This document shows, piece after piece, positions 25,550-33,257 of a DNA stretch of 39,819 bases (its first letter is position 1; every line of letters starts with the position of its first letter). The position numbers and the translations under genes are program-made. This DNA comes from Polyangiaceae bacterium (GTDB lineage: Bacteria; Myxococcota_A; Polyangia; Polyangiales; Polyangiaceae): the NCBI GenBank assembly GCA_025057345.1, contig JANWXX010000001.1, forward strand, positions 1-39,819, in the 5' to 3' direction. The notes below the pieces were generated by a model. That model was not told where the DNA came from. It saw only the letters and a program-made list of their open reading frames with translations, and did no database searches.

Positions 25550-26530
25550 ATGGTGATCTATCTCAAGCCAGGGGCTGATGCGGACCTCGTGAAGAAAGCA
25601 CTGATCGCCCGAGGTCAGTGGGTCCAGCAGGTGGAGAAAGGGCGCAACGGTGAGGTGCTTGGCTTCCAGCTCGCCTCCTTCTCCTCGGCGATCCCTGCCG
25701 CAGAGTTGGAGAGGATTGAGGGGGTAGCCCGGGTTGGTGTTCCTGCCAGCGAACACCCCCGGGTTGATGCTCAGGGGCCTCGGGTTTCCGTGAGTGGCAC
25801 GGAGGTAGGTGGTGGTGCTCCGCCCGTGCTGCTCTCCGGCCCCTGCGCCGTTGAGTCCGAGGAGCGCATCCACGAAATCGCCCGCCAGCTTGCCCCCCTT
25901 GGTGTCTCCTTTCTCCGCGGTGGGGCCTACAAGCCTCGTACCTCGCCCTACAACTTTCAGGGGCACGGAGCTGAAGCACTCCGGTGGCTGCGCAGGGCTG
26001 CTGATGCGCACGGACTCAAAGTGGTCACGGAGGCGATGAGCGAGGTGGATGTCCCTCTGGTAGCCGAGTTCGCTGACTTGCTCCAAATCGGCTCGCGCAA
26101 CATGCAGAATTTTTCCTTGCTCAAGGCAGCCGGTCGGAGTGGACGCCCGGTGCTGCTCAAGCGGGCCATGTCGGCCACCGTGGAGGAGTGGCTGCTCGCC
26201 GGAGAGTATCTTCTCGTTCACGGAGCGCCAGGAGTGATCTTCTGTGAGCGGGGAATCCGTGGATTTGACGGGTCTACAAGGAATCTCCTGGATCTCGGGG
26301 CAGTGGCGTTGTTGTCCACTGTGCATCGGCTGCCGGTCGTGGTGGATCCTTCCCACGCGACCGGTCGAAGGGATCTGGTGCTTCCGCTAGCAAAAGCGGC
26401 GCTGGCTGCAGGAGCAGCGGGAGTGATGATCGAAACTCATGATGACCCGTCGCAGGCGCTAAGCGACGGCCCGCAGGCACTGCTTCCCTGGCAGCTCCGC
26501 GAGCTTGCGCCGTTCGGAGAGAAGCGATGA
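25550..26530 (+). CDS. aroF: 3-deoxy-7-phosphoheptulonate (DAHP) synthase, class I beta type
   Basis: 326 residues; joins phosphoenolpyruvate and erythrose 4-phosphate, the first step towards chorismate. An N-terminal ferredoxin-like (FL) regulatory domain (MVIYLKPGADADLVKKALIA) precedes the KDO8P/DAHP barrel: LLSGPCAVES, LRGGAYKPRTSPYNFQG, LQIGSRNMQNFSLL, VLLKRAMSATVEEW, FCERGIRGFD, VVVDPSHATGRRD and MIETHDDP. Length is close to that of the Thermotoga-type enzyme. GAGGAGA precedes the ATG. Its stop overlaps the ATG of the next (collapsed) gene. Placing chorismate supply beside the men genes fits a quinone operon. Confidence 0.92.
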   Translation: MVIYLKPGADADLVKKALIARGQWVQQVEKGRNGEVLGFQLASFSSAIPAAELERIEGVARVGVPASEHPRVDAQGPRVSVSGTEVGGGAPPVLLSGPCAVESEERIHEIARQLAPLGVSFLRGGAYKPRTSPYNFQGHGAEALRWLRRAADAHGLKVVTEAMSEVDVPLVAEFADLLQIGSRNMQNFSLLKAAGRSGRPVLLKRAMSATVEEWLLAGEYLLVHGAPGVIFCERGIRGFDGSTRNLLDLGAVALLSTVHRLPVVVDPSHATGRRDLVLPLAKAALAAGAAGVMIETHDDPSQALSDGPQALLPWQLRELAPFGEKR

Positions 26531-26774
26531 CTACCTCTCGAATCAGCGGTTTTTCTCGATATTCGCTCCGAGAGCGGCTGGAGGAGTTGACCCGTGCAGG
26601 GGAGCTGGACGAGGAGACAACAGCCTTCTTCCACCGAGGTGGTGGTCTAGATGTGACGGTGGCAGACCGGATGAGCGAGAACGTGGTAGCGACCCACGGG
26701 CTACCGTTGGCGGTAGCTAGAAGGGCCATATGCGACTCCAGCAGCGCAGATTCCTGTCTTCGGAGGGTACATGA
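26527..26774 (+). pseudogene. Collapsed class II HMG-CoA reductase gene (N-terminal piece plus probable C-terminal scrap)
   Basis: Residues 1-64 (SRISGFSRYSLRERLEEL ... GGGLDVTVADRMSENV, ATHGLPLAVA) match the N-terminus of class II (degradative-type, bacterial) HMG-CoA reductase, which normally runs to about 430 residues. The similarity stops at LPLAVA (about 26716). Directly after it, in another frame, 26724-26774 reads GHMRLQQRRFLSSEGT and stops. GHM.L is a conserved stretch with the catalytic His close to the C-terminus of that enzyme. The stop overlaps the menG ATG by 4 bases, and the start overlaps the aroF stop by 4 bases, so both original junctions seem preserved while about 1 kb of the middle is missing. 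No activity is possible from what remains. The N-terminal match is good; the C-terminal match is short and less sure. Confidence 0.7.
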
Positions 26775-27484
26775 CCGTGCAGCCGATTCGCCCCGGCAGT
26801 GGGGCTATGTTCGATGCCATTGCGGAACGGTATGACCTGCTCAACCGGCTCATCTCCCTCGGCTTGGATCAGCGATGGCGTGCCCAGCTTGTCGAGGCCA
26901 TCGGCCCGCGCCCTGGGCATCGGGTTCTTGACCTCGCAACGGGAACTGGCGACGTCGCTCTGCTGCTTGCCGAACGGTATCCCGAGGTAACCGTGGTGGG
27001 ATTGGACCCGTCCTCCAACATGCTCCATCTTGCCCGGAACAAGGCGAAACAGCGCATCCCGAATGGCAAGATCGAGCTGGTCCAGGGCGAGGCTGAACAC
27101 CTCCCCTTCGAGGACAGCACCTTCGACGGGTGCACGATGGCCTTCGGTATCCGAAACGTTGCGGATCGGTCCGAGGCGCTCCGGGAGATGGCTCGGGTGG
27201 TGCGTCCCGGCGGTCGCATCGCCATCTTGGAGCTCAACGAACCTCGCGCTGGGCTCCTTGCACCTCTCGCTAGGTTTCATGTCCACCGGGTTGTCCCTGC
27301 AATCGGTGCTGCACTCTCCGGCGCTCAAGAGTATGGCTACCTCCAGGCGTCCATTGCTGCTTTCCCCCCTCCTGAGGAATTTTCCGCCTTGATGGCCTCC
27401 TCGGGCCTGGATGTGCTCTCGGTCCGGCTGATGACCTTTGGCGTGGTCTGTCTCTTCGTCGCCTCTCCCTCCTCAACTAGGTAA
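26771..27484 (+). CDS. menG: Demethylmenaquinone methyltransferase
   Basis: 237 residues; the last step of menaquinone synthesis, methylating the naphthoquinone ring with SAM. UbiE/MenG signatures are present: FDAIAERYDLLNRLISLGLDQRWR, SAM motif VLDLATGTGDVALLL, PFEDSTFDGCTMAFGIRNVADR and LREMARVVRPGGRIAILE. GGAGGG lies just before the ATG. It is followed after 4 bases by menF. It could also act on demethyl-ubiquinone in other organisms, but the neighbouring men genes favour MenG. Confidence 0.92.
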   Translation: MTVQPIRPGSGAMFDAIAERYDLLNRLISLGLDQRWRAQLVEAIGPRPGHRVLDLATGTGDVALLLAERYPEVTVVGLDPSSNMLHLARNKAKQRIPNGKIELVQGEAEHLPFEDSTFDGCTMAFGIRNVADRSEALREMARVVRPGGRIAILELNEPRAGLLAPLARFHVHRVVPAIGAALSGAQEYGYLQASIAAFPPPEEFSALMASSGLDVLSVRLMTFGVVCLFVASPSSTR

Positions 27485-27488
27485 CCCA

Positions 27489-28802
27489 TTGGACGCGGAT
27501 ATCGCCTCCCTGCTGGTCGCTCCCCTGCCGGACGTCCCCCTCTCCCTCCGGATCGAGGCTCCCTGTGTCGACCCCGTCGCGTTTCTACGCTTGCCTCTCC
27601 CAGGAGAGCCACTCCTGTGGGATGCCTCTAGCTGGGGAGAAAGTGCTGTGGCCGCCCGCGGCGTCGTTGTCCGCTGGAACTTGATGTCGAAGACGCTGAA
27701 TTCCGTAGGGAGAGAAGTGAGCGCCTTTCTACGCTCTATGGAGAAACGTTCCGCACCCTGCAGCACATCCGATGAGCCTCGTTGCTACGGTGGAGTCTCC
27801 TTCGATCGTGCTGGACCTAGTGAGGTCTGGGTAGGGTTTGGATCAGGTAGCTTCGTGCTTCCTAGATTTCTCTATGAGCAGCATGGCGGACACGCCTGGC
27901 TTCGCCTCCATGTGCTCCCTGGGGAACCCCTGCTACCGATGCTTGATGCCCTCCAGCAGGCACGGCGTAGCCTATTCGATCTTCCTCCCAGGGCTTCCGT
28001 GCAGCCTGCAGGCCCGTTCCATCTCACCGAGGATACGGAGGGCTACCGTCGGGTGGTCCTTGCAGCGCTGTCTGCCATCGCGGAGGGGGTCTTGGAAAAA
28101 GTGGTCGTAGCTCGCTACCTGCTTCTAGAAGGCGGCCCTATCGACCCTTGGTCCGTCCTGGACAGGCTAGAAGGCGAGCCTATGGTACGTTTCGCCTTTG
28201 GGCGGGGAAACCAGGTCTTCCTGGGTGCCACCCCAGAGCGGCTGGTTTCTCTCGACGGGAGGTATGTGGCGACAGAGGCGTTGGCGGGCTCTATCCAGGC
28301 AGCCCCTGGGGCCTCCTCCTCACTCTTGGCCTCCAATAAGGATCGAAGAGAACATCAGGTTGTGGTTGAAGCCATCTTGCAGGCTCTTGCTCCCTTCTGC
28401 ATCCACCTCGATGCGCCGCATGCCCCGGAAGTCCGCCCTTTGCGGCATCTACTGCACTTGCGAACCCCCATAAAGGGAGAGGCCAAAGAGGCTCTCCATG
28501 TGTTGGATCTCGTCGGAGCTCTCCATCCGACACCAGCGGTTTGTGGGCTCCCACGGGAGGTGGCGGCAGCATGGCTCCGAGAGAACGAAGGGCTTGAACG
28601 GGGCTGGTACGCAGCTCCCGTGGGTTGGTTCGACGCTCAGGGCCGGGGCACTTTCGCGGTGGCGCTTCGCTCAGCTCTGCTTCAGGGCTCATCGGCTCGC
28701 ATCTTTGTTGGGGCAGGGGTGGTGCAGGGCTCCACACCGGACGGAGAACTTTACGAAACCTCTCTTAAGGCCCGTTCCCTTCTAGATGCTTTGGGAATAT
28801 GA
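27489..28802 (+). CDS. menF: Isochorismate synthase
   Basis: 437 residues; converts chorismate to isochorismate, the entry to the menaquinone branch. The start is taken as TTG 27489, four bases after menG, with AGG and TAA just before it; an earlier TTG at 27438 would overlap menG more deeply. The chorismate-binding C-terminal half is intact: LEKVVVARYLLLEGG, FLGATPERLVSLDGRYVATEALAGS, RREHQVVVEAIL, HLLHLRTPIKG, LDLVGALHPTPAVCGLPREVA, ENEGLERGWYAAPVGWFDAQG and IFVGAGVVQGS. The N-terminal half is variable, as usual. The stop overlaps the menD ATG by 4 bases. Confidence 0.9.
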   Translation: MDADIASLLVAPLPDVPLSLRIEAPCVDPVAFLRLPLPGEPLLWDASSWGESAVAARGVVVRWNLMSKTLNSVGREVSAFLRSMEKRSAPCSTSDEPRCYGGVSFDRAGPSEVWVGFGSGSFVLPRFLYEQHGGHAWLRLHVLPGEPLLPMLDALQQARRSLFDLPPRASVQPAGPFHLTEDTEGYRRVVLAALSAIAEGVLEKVVVARYLLLEGGPIDPWSVLDRLEGEPMVRFAFGRGNQVFLGATPERLVSLDGRYVATEALAGSIQAAPGASSSLLASNKDRREHQVVVEAILQALAPFCIHLDAPHAPEVRPLRHLLHLRTPIKGEAKEALHVLDLVGALHPTPAVCGLPREVAAAWLRENEGLERGWYAAPVGWFDAQGRGTFAVALRSALLQGSSARIFVGAGVVQGSTPDGELYETSLKARSLLDALGI

Positions 28803-30571
28803 CCGTAAGTGGGAATCTTCACTTGGCCTGGTGTCGACTGCTGGCCCGGAGTTTCGCTCTGGCTGGGGTTTCCGATGTGGTCATCAGCCCGGGATCAAGG
28901 TCAACACCCCTTGTTCTCGGCTTCGAGGCAGAGGAGGAGATCGAAAAGCATACGATCCTGGATGAGCGATCGGCAGCCTTCTTTGCCCTAGGGATGGCGC
29001 GAGCTAGCGGGGTGCTGGTGGCTCTGGTTTGCACTTCTGGGACTGCTGGAGCTCACTACTTCCCGGCGATTCTCGAGGCATCTCAGGCGAGGGTTCCGCT
29101 GCTCGTGCTGACGACGGACCGACCCTGGGAAGACCACCATTGCGGCGCGTCCCAGACGATGGACCAGGGGAAGCTCTTCGGGAGCCATGTGCGCCATTTC
29201 GCGGAGTTGGGCCTGCCGGATGTAGAAGCCTTGCAAGCTGTTCCGCGGATCGCCGCTCAGGCGGCTGCGGCAACGATGTACCCAGATCCTGGGCCAGTTC
29301 ACCTCAATATCTGCTTCCGTAAGCCTCTGGAGCCTGTGGATGCGCCGCGTCCGGAACCCCACGAAGCGGAAGTGGAGCGGCTTCTGTCTGCAGGAATTCC
29401 TCTAGCATATGCTCCGGAAATCCAGCCGTCGCCCACGGGGATCCGCCGGCTTGCGGCCCTTTGCGCTCGGGTCCGGCGGGGATTGGTGGTGGCAGGGCCT
29501 GCGCCTTGGTCCCAAATCCATTTGGTTCCGGAGGTGCTGCGGCTATCTGCAGCACTGGGGTATCCCATCTGCGCGGAAACCTCCAGCCAGCTCCGCCAAG
29601 GTTCCTGCTCGCCCTTCTGCATTCCATCCTTTGATCTGCTGTTTCGCAGCCAAGGCTTTTTGGAACGCCACCGTCCAGAACTCATTCTAGAACTCGGGAT
29701 GGCACCGGTTTCCGGGGCCTATGGGGCCTGGCTTTCCTTGCGCTCTTGCGTTCCACGGGTCGTCATTGCACCCCATGGCTGGAACGATCCCCACGGAAAT
29801 GCTGCCATGATGCTGTTCTCGCCAGTGGGGGAGGCGATCCGGGCCTTGCTTACCTCATTGACTTCGCAGCGCCTACCAGTCCATCCAGAGCCGGGATGGG
29901 TGGAGGCCTGGGCCGAGGGGCAACGGGTGGTGGAAGATCAATTCGCTTCTGAACTCTCCGAGCGACAACTCACGGAGGCTGTCGTGGCACGGATGGTCGC
30001 GTCCGCAATACCGCCCGGGGCGACACTCCTGGTGGGCAACAGCGGACCGATCCGCGACCTGGACCAACATGGCGGTATGCTGGCTCGGGACGTCCGTGTA
30101 GTGCATCAACGGGGGGTTGCGGGCATCGACGGGTGGGTGGCTGCAGCAGCGGGAGCGCGGGCAGCAACGGAGGGACCAGTCGTGCTGCTCTTGGGAGACA
30201 TTGCCCTGCTCCACGACATCGGGAGCCTCCAGCTCATTCGTGACGACGGCCCCCTGGTGATTGTGGTGATCAACAACAATGGAGGGAGAATCTTTGAGCA
30301 GCTCCCTCTGGCGCGGTGTGCAGAAGTCGCCGAGGCGTTTCAGCAGCATTTCCTCACCCCTCACGGGCTCACCTTTGGGGCCTTCGCCACTGCGTGGGGG
30401 CTCCGTTACGCTTGTGCCTCCTCGCCAGCCTTCCTCCGAGAGGCGATGTCCGAGGCCCTCGCCTACCCGAGTCCGATGCTCGTCGAGGCTGTGATTGACC
30501 CGGTGGAGAGTGCTCGTCGCCGCACTGCCTTTTGGTCTGCACTCGCCCCTCGCCTGGAGGCTATCCCATGA
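28799..30571 (+). CDS. menD: SEPHCHC synthase (MenD), thiamine-diphosphate enzyme
   Basis: 590 residues; joins 2-oxoglutarate and isochorismate to give 2-succinyl-5-enolpyruvyl-6-hydroxy-3-cyclohexene-1-carboxylate. MenD marks include VVISPGSRSTPLVLGFE, the catalytic Glu in LDERSAAFFALGMARASG, TSGTAGAHYFPAILEAS, LTTDRPWE and GASQTMDQ. The C-terminal thiamine site is ValLeuLeuGlyAspIleAlaLeuLeuHisAspIle with NNNGGRIFEQLP. Full length compared with the family. The ATG overlaps menF, and its TGA overlaps the menH ATG. Confidence 0.95.
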   Translation: MTVSGNLHLAWCRLLARSFALAGVSDVVISPGSRSTPLVLGFEAEEEIEKHTILDERSAAFFALGMARASGVLVALVCTSGTAGAHYFPAILEASQARVPLLVLTTDRPWEDHHCGASQTMDQGKLFGSHVRHFAELGLPDVEALQAVPRIAAQAAAATMYPDPGPVHLNICFRKPLEPVDAPRPEPHEAEVERLLSAGIPLAYAPEIQPSPTGIRRLAALCARVRRGLVVAGPAPWSQIHLVPEVLRLSAALGYPICAETSSQLRQGSCSPFCIPSFDLLFRSQGFLERHRPELILELGMAPVSGAYGAWLSLRSCVPRVVIAPHGWNDPHGNAAMMLFSPVGEAIRALLTSLTSQRLPVHPEPGWVEAWAEGQRVVEDQFASELSERQLTEAVVARMVASAIPPGATLLVGNSGPIRDLDQHGGMLARDVRVVHQRGVAGIDGWVAAAAGARAATEGPVVLLLGDIALLHDIGSLQLIRDDGPLVIVVINNNGGRIFEQLPLARCAEVAEAFQQHFLTPHGLTFGAFATAWGLRYACASSPAFLREAMSEALAYPSPMLVEAVIDPVESARRRTAFWSALAPRLEAIP

Positions 30572-31332
30572 GCCGACCGGTCCTTGTCACCCTCCATGGT
30601 TTTCTGGGTGCTCCTTCCCTCTGGGAGCGGTGTTTTGCCATGGTTCCCTCCTGGCCTTGTGGGGTCGAGCACCGGTGGTTGCCAGGGCATGGGCCGGACC
30701 CTTGGCAGCCTCCCTCAGGAATCCGCGGGTTTGACCTCATTCTGGAGGCCTTTGCTGCGACCCTCCCCGCTTATGCGATCCTAGTAGGTTACTCCTTCGG
30801 GGCTCGCCTAGCCTTGTCGCTCCTGGCCCGGTATCCTAAGCGTTTCCCCGGGGTTGTTGCCTTCGGAGCCCACCTGGGACTGGAGGAGGTGCAGCTCCGC
30901 ACCTTGCGTCTAGCGGAAGACGAAGCCCATGCCTTGCAAATCGAGCAAGAGGGGCTCCCTGCCTTTGTCGAGCGCTGGGAGCGCCTGCCACTGTTCTCCA
31001 CCCAGCGAGCGCTCCCCGTCCCTCTGTTGGAGGAACAGCGTGCGACACGTGTTCTCCATAATCCAGCCGCTGTTGCCTGGGCGCTGCGTTCCCTCGGATT
31101 GGGGACCATGCCCTCCTTGTGGGAGTTGCTTCCTCACCAGCTTACGCGAGTTGTCCTGGTCACGGGGGCCCTGGACATCACCTACACGGAGCTGGCACAA
31201 CGTGCGGCTTCCTCCGGTGTTCCGCACCTCCAGGTTGCCGGATGCGGCCATAATGTCCCCTTGGAGGAGCCGCTGGTATCCGCACAGATTGTCCAGCGTC
31301 ATGTGGATCGATGGCTCAGGGAGGTGGCGTGA
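30568..31332 (+). CDS. menH: SHCHC synthase-like alpha/beta hydrolase
   Basis: 254 residues. An alpha/beta hydrolase: LHGFLGAPSLWERC (oxyanion region), VGYSFGARLAL (nucleophile Ser), GALDITYTELA (acid) and GCGHNVPLEEP (His). Its place directly after menD, with ATG 30568 overlapping the menD TGA, identifies it as MenH, which eliminates pyruvate from the MenD product. The in-frame codon at 30532 lies inside menD and is not needed. Its tail overlaps the start of menA. Confidence 0.87.
   Translation: MSRPVLVTLHGFLGAPSLWERCFAMVPSWPCGVEHRWLPGHGPDPWQPPSGIRGFDLILEAFAATLPAYAILVGYSFGARLALSLLARYPKRFPGVVAFGAHLGLEEVQLRTLRLAEDEAHALQIEQEGLPAFVERWERLPLFSTQRALPVPLLEEQRATRVLHNPAAVAWALRSLGLGTMPSLWELLPHQLTRVVLVTGALDITYTELAQRAASSGVPHLQVAGCGHNVPLEEPLVSAQIVQRHVDRWLREVA
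31318..31324 (+). promoter_or_regulatory. Strong ribosome binding site deciding the menA start
   Basis: AGGGAGG lies within the last codons of menH, 4 bases before GTG 31329. It supports that codon over the ATG at 31311. Confidence 0.55.
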
Positions 31333-32234
31333 GCGAAGTGTCGCCCGGATCGGTGAAGGTGTGGGTGCTTGCGGCAAGGCCAGCGACGCTCTTGGTGGGG
31401 CTAGTGCCGGTACTGGTGGGTACGGCGCTAGCGGTAGGGGAGGGGAGGCACCGGTGGGGGCCAGCAGCAGCGGCGCTATGGGGTTCGATCTTCCTCCAGA
31501 TCGGGTCGAACTTCGCCAACGACGTGTTCGACTACGAGAAGGGGGCGGACACGGCGGAGCGACTGGGGCCCACGCGCGCGACGCAAGCGGGGCTGCTGAC
31601 GTCGCAGCAGGTGAAGACTGGGATGGCGGTCAGCTTTCTGCTGGCCTTCGCAGCAGGGATCTACCTTACGGTGGTAGCGGGTTGGCCGATCATCGTGATC
31701 GGGCTGTGCTCTATTGCTGCAGCGATTGCGTACACGGGGGGTTCTTATCCCCTGGGGTACAACGGGCTGGGAGAGGTCTTTGTGTTCCTATTCTTCGGCC
31801 TGGTAGCCGTACCGGGGACGGTCTTTGTACAAGCTGGGCAGGTGCTTCCAGCTGCGTGGCTCGCAGCAATCCCGGTAGGGTCGTTGGCCGCAGCAGTGCT
31901 GGTAGTAAACAACGTTCGAGATCACGAAACCGATCGAGTAGCGGGGAAGAAAACCCTAGTCGTGCGCCTAGGCCGCTCCTTCGGCGTCAGGATGTACCTG
32001 GCATTCCTACTACTCTCCTGGGTCGTTCCAGCGGGGATGGTGGCTCTGCGCCTCACCAGTCCATGGGCGCTGTTGTCGCTGCTCACCGTACCGCTAGGAC
32101 TACGCCTTTGGAGAGTGCTTCGTTCCGAGTATTCCGGCCCTGTGCTCAACCGATGCCTTGCGGGGACAGCACGCCTGCTCTTCCTTTTTGGCCTGCTGTT
32201 GGCGGTGGGGTTGGCTCGTGGGGGGGGGAGATGA
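31329..32234 (+). CDS. menA: 1,4-dihydroxy-2-naphthoate polyprenyltransferase
   Basis: About 301 residues with eight or nine membrane helices; attaches the polyprenyl chain to dihydroxynaphthoate in the cytoplasmic membrane. The UbiA-family aspartate motifs are GSNFANDVFDYEKGAD and NNVRDHETDRVAGKKTL. The GTG at 31329 is favoured: AGGGAGG lies 4 bases upstream, and the codon overlaps the menH stop (GTGA). ATG 31311 would add six residues but place the ribosome site inside the gene. Its substrate chain is presumably made by the synthase at 24488. The stop overlaps the menC start. Confidence 0.93.
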   Translation: MSEVSPGSVKVWVLAARPATLLVGLVPVLVGTALAVGEGRHRWGPAAAALWGSIFLQIGSNFANDVFDYEKGADTAERLGPTRATQAGLLTSQQVKTGMAVSFLLAFAAGIYLTVVAGWPIIVIGLCSIAAAIAYTGGSYPLGYNGLGEVFVFLFFGLVAVPGTVFVQAGQVLPAAWLAAIPVGSLAAAVLVVNNVRDHETDRVAGKKTLVVRLGRSFGVRMYLAFLLLSWVVPAGMVALRLTSPWALLSLLTVPLGLRLWRVLRSEYSGPVLNRCLAGTARLLFLFGLLLAVGLARGGGR

Positions 32235-33235
32235 TGGCTTACCTGCGCCTAGTAGGTGGAGAGATACCTCGGGCGCTGTACAATGTCAGATCCCGTTGGA
32301 CCTCACGGCGAGGGCTCTGGTTGACCATCTCCCAGGGTGAGCAGTCGGGCATTGGTGAGGCATCACCACTCCCGGGGTACTCCCCAGATGATCTCGCCAG
32401 CGTCCAGGTGGAACTCGAGCAGTTTTTGCCGTTTCTCGAACGGATCCCGGAATGTCCGGAAGATCCCTACGAAATAGAGGCTCTTTGCGCTAAGTATCTT
32501 GCTTGCCCTTCGGCACGCTTTGCTGTAGAGAGCGCCTTGCTTGCTCTCTTGAGCAAGCAGCGCAACCTCCCGGTGCATCGGCTCTTTTGCTCGGATACGG
32601 TGCCGCTGCCAGTCAGTGGGTTGCTCCAAGGAGGGAGCCCGGAGGAACAGATCAAGGAAGCGGGAGGCAAAGCGGCACGGGGGCTCCGGTGTTTGAAGCT
32701 CAAGGTGGGGGAACGCTCGGTTGAGGAGGAGTTGACCAGGCTCCAGGTGCTCCAAGCAGCGCTAGGACCGGAGATACGCCTACGCCTAGATGCCAACGGA
32801 GCCTATACGCCAGGGCAGGTCACCTGGCTAGCAGAGCGGCTCCAGGGAGGAAGTGTGGTTGAGATTGAAGAGCCGGTGGCACCAGAGTGCTGGTCAGAGC
32901 TTCCACCTCCGCCGAAGGGGATTCTTTGGGGTGCCGACGAATCGCTCCGGCAGTGTAGCGAAGAGCTGCTAAGGAGCCCAGTATGTGGATTCTTCGTGGT
33001 GAAGCCTGCAGTGCTGGGGTGGTTTGGAGCATTGCGGCTGGCAGAGCAAGCAAGGACAAAGGGGAAAGGAGTTATCGTAACGCACCTATTCGACGGACCC
33101 GTGGCCCTGGAGGCATGCCGCGAGCTAGCGCGAGCGCTGGGGCCAGGGCTGCTTCCGTGCGGTGTGGACGAGCATGAGGCACTCGGGGCTTACCCTGCGT
33201 GGGGGGTGGGGGCAGGGGGCTCGCCGCGGGGGTGA
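32231..33235 (+). CDS. menC: o-Succinylbenzoate synthase
   Basis: 334 residues, an enolase-superfamily enzyme that dehydrates SHCHC to o-succinylbenzoate. Catalytic and metal ligands are visible: CLKLKVG (Lys pair), RLDANGAYTP (Asp), VEIEEPVAPE (Glu), GADESLRQ (Asp) and FVVKPAVLG (base Lys). The ATG at 32231 overlaps the menA stop (ATGATGG); the long open frame upstream in the same phase runs through menH and menA and is spurious. It ends 22 bases before the carboxyltransferase gene. It is the last men gene seen here. Confidence 0.93.
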   Translation: MMAYLRLVGGEIPRALYNVRSRWTSRRGLWLTISQGEQSGIGEASPLPGYSPDDLASVQVELEQFLPFLERIPECPEDPYEIEALCAKYLACPSARFAVESALLALLSKQRNLPVHRLFCSDTVPLPVSGLLQGGSPEEQIKEAGGKAARGLRCLKLKVGERSVEEELTRLQVLQAALGPEIRLRLDANGAYTPGQVTWLAERLQGGSVVEIEEPVAPECWSELPPPPKGILWGADESLRQCSEELLRSPVCGFFVVKPAVLGWFGALRLAEQARTKGKGVIVTHLFDGPVALEACRELARALGPGLLPCGVDEHEALGAYPAWGVGAGGSPRG

Positions 33236-33257
33236 GGTTCTGGTACGGCGCCAGGCC

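Noticed and set aside
25022-26356. Minus-strand open frame of 444 residues opposite the prenyl synthase and DAHP synthase genes
   Set aside because: It spans two real plus-strand genes and has no recognisable domain.
30929-32230. A 768-residue frame leading into menC
   Set aside because: Its first part runs out of frame through menH and menA; menC starts at 32231 by overlap and homology.
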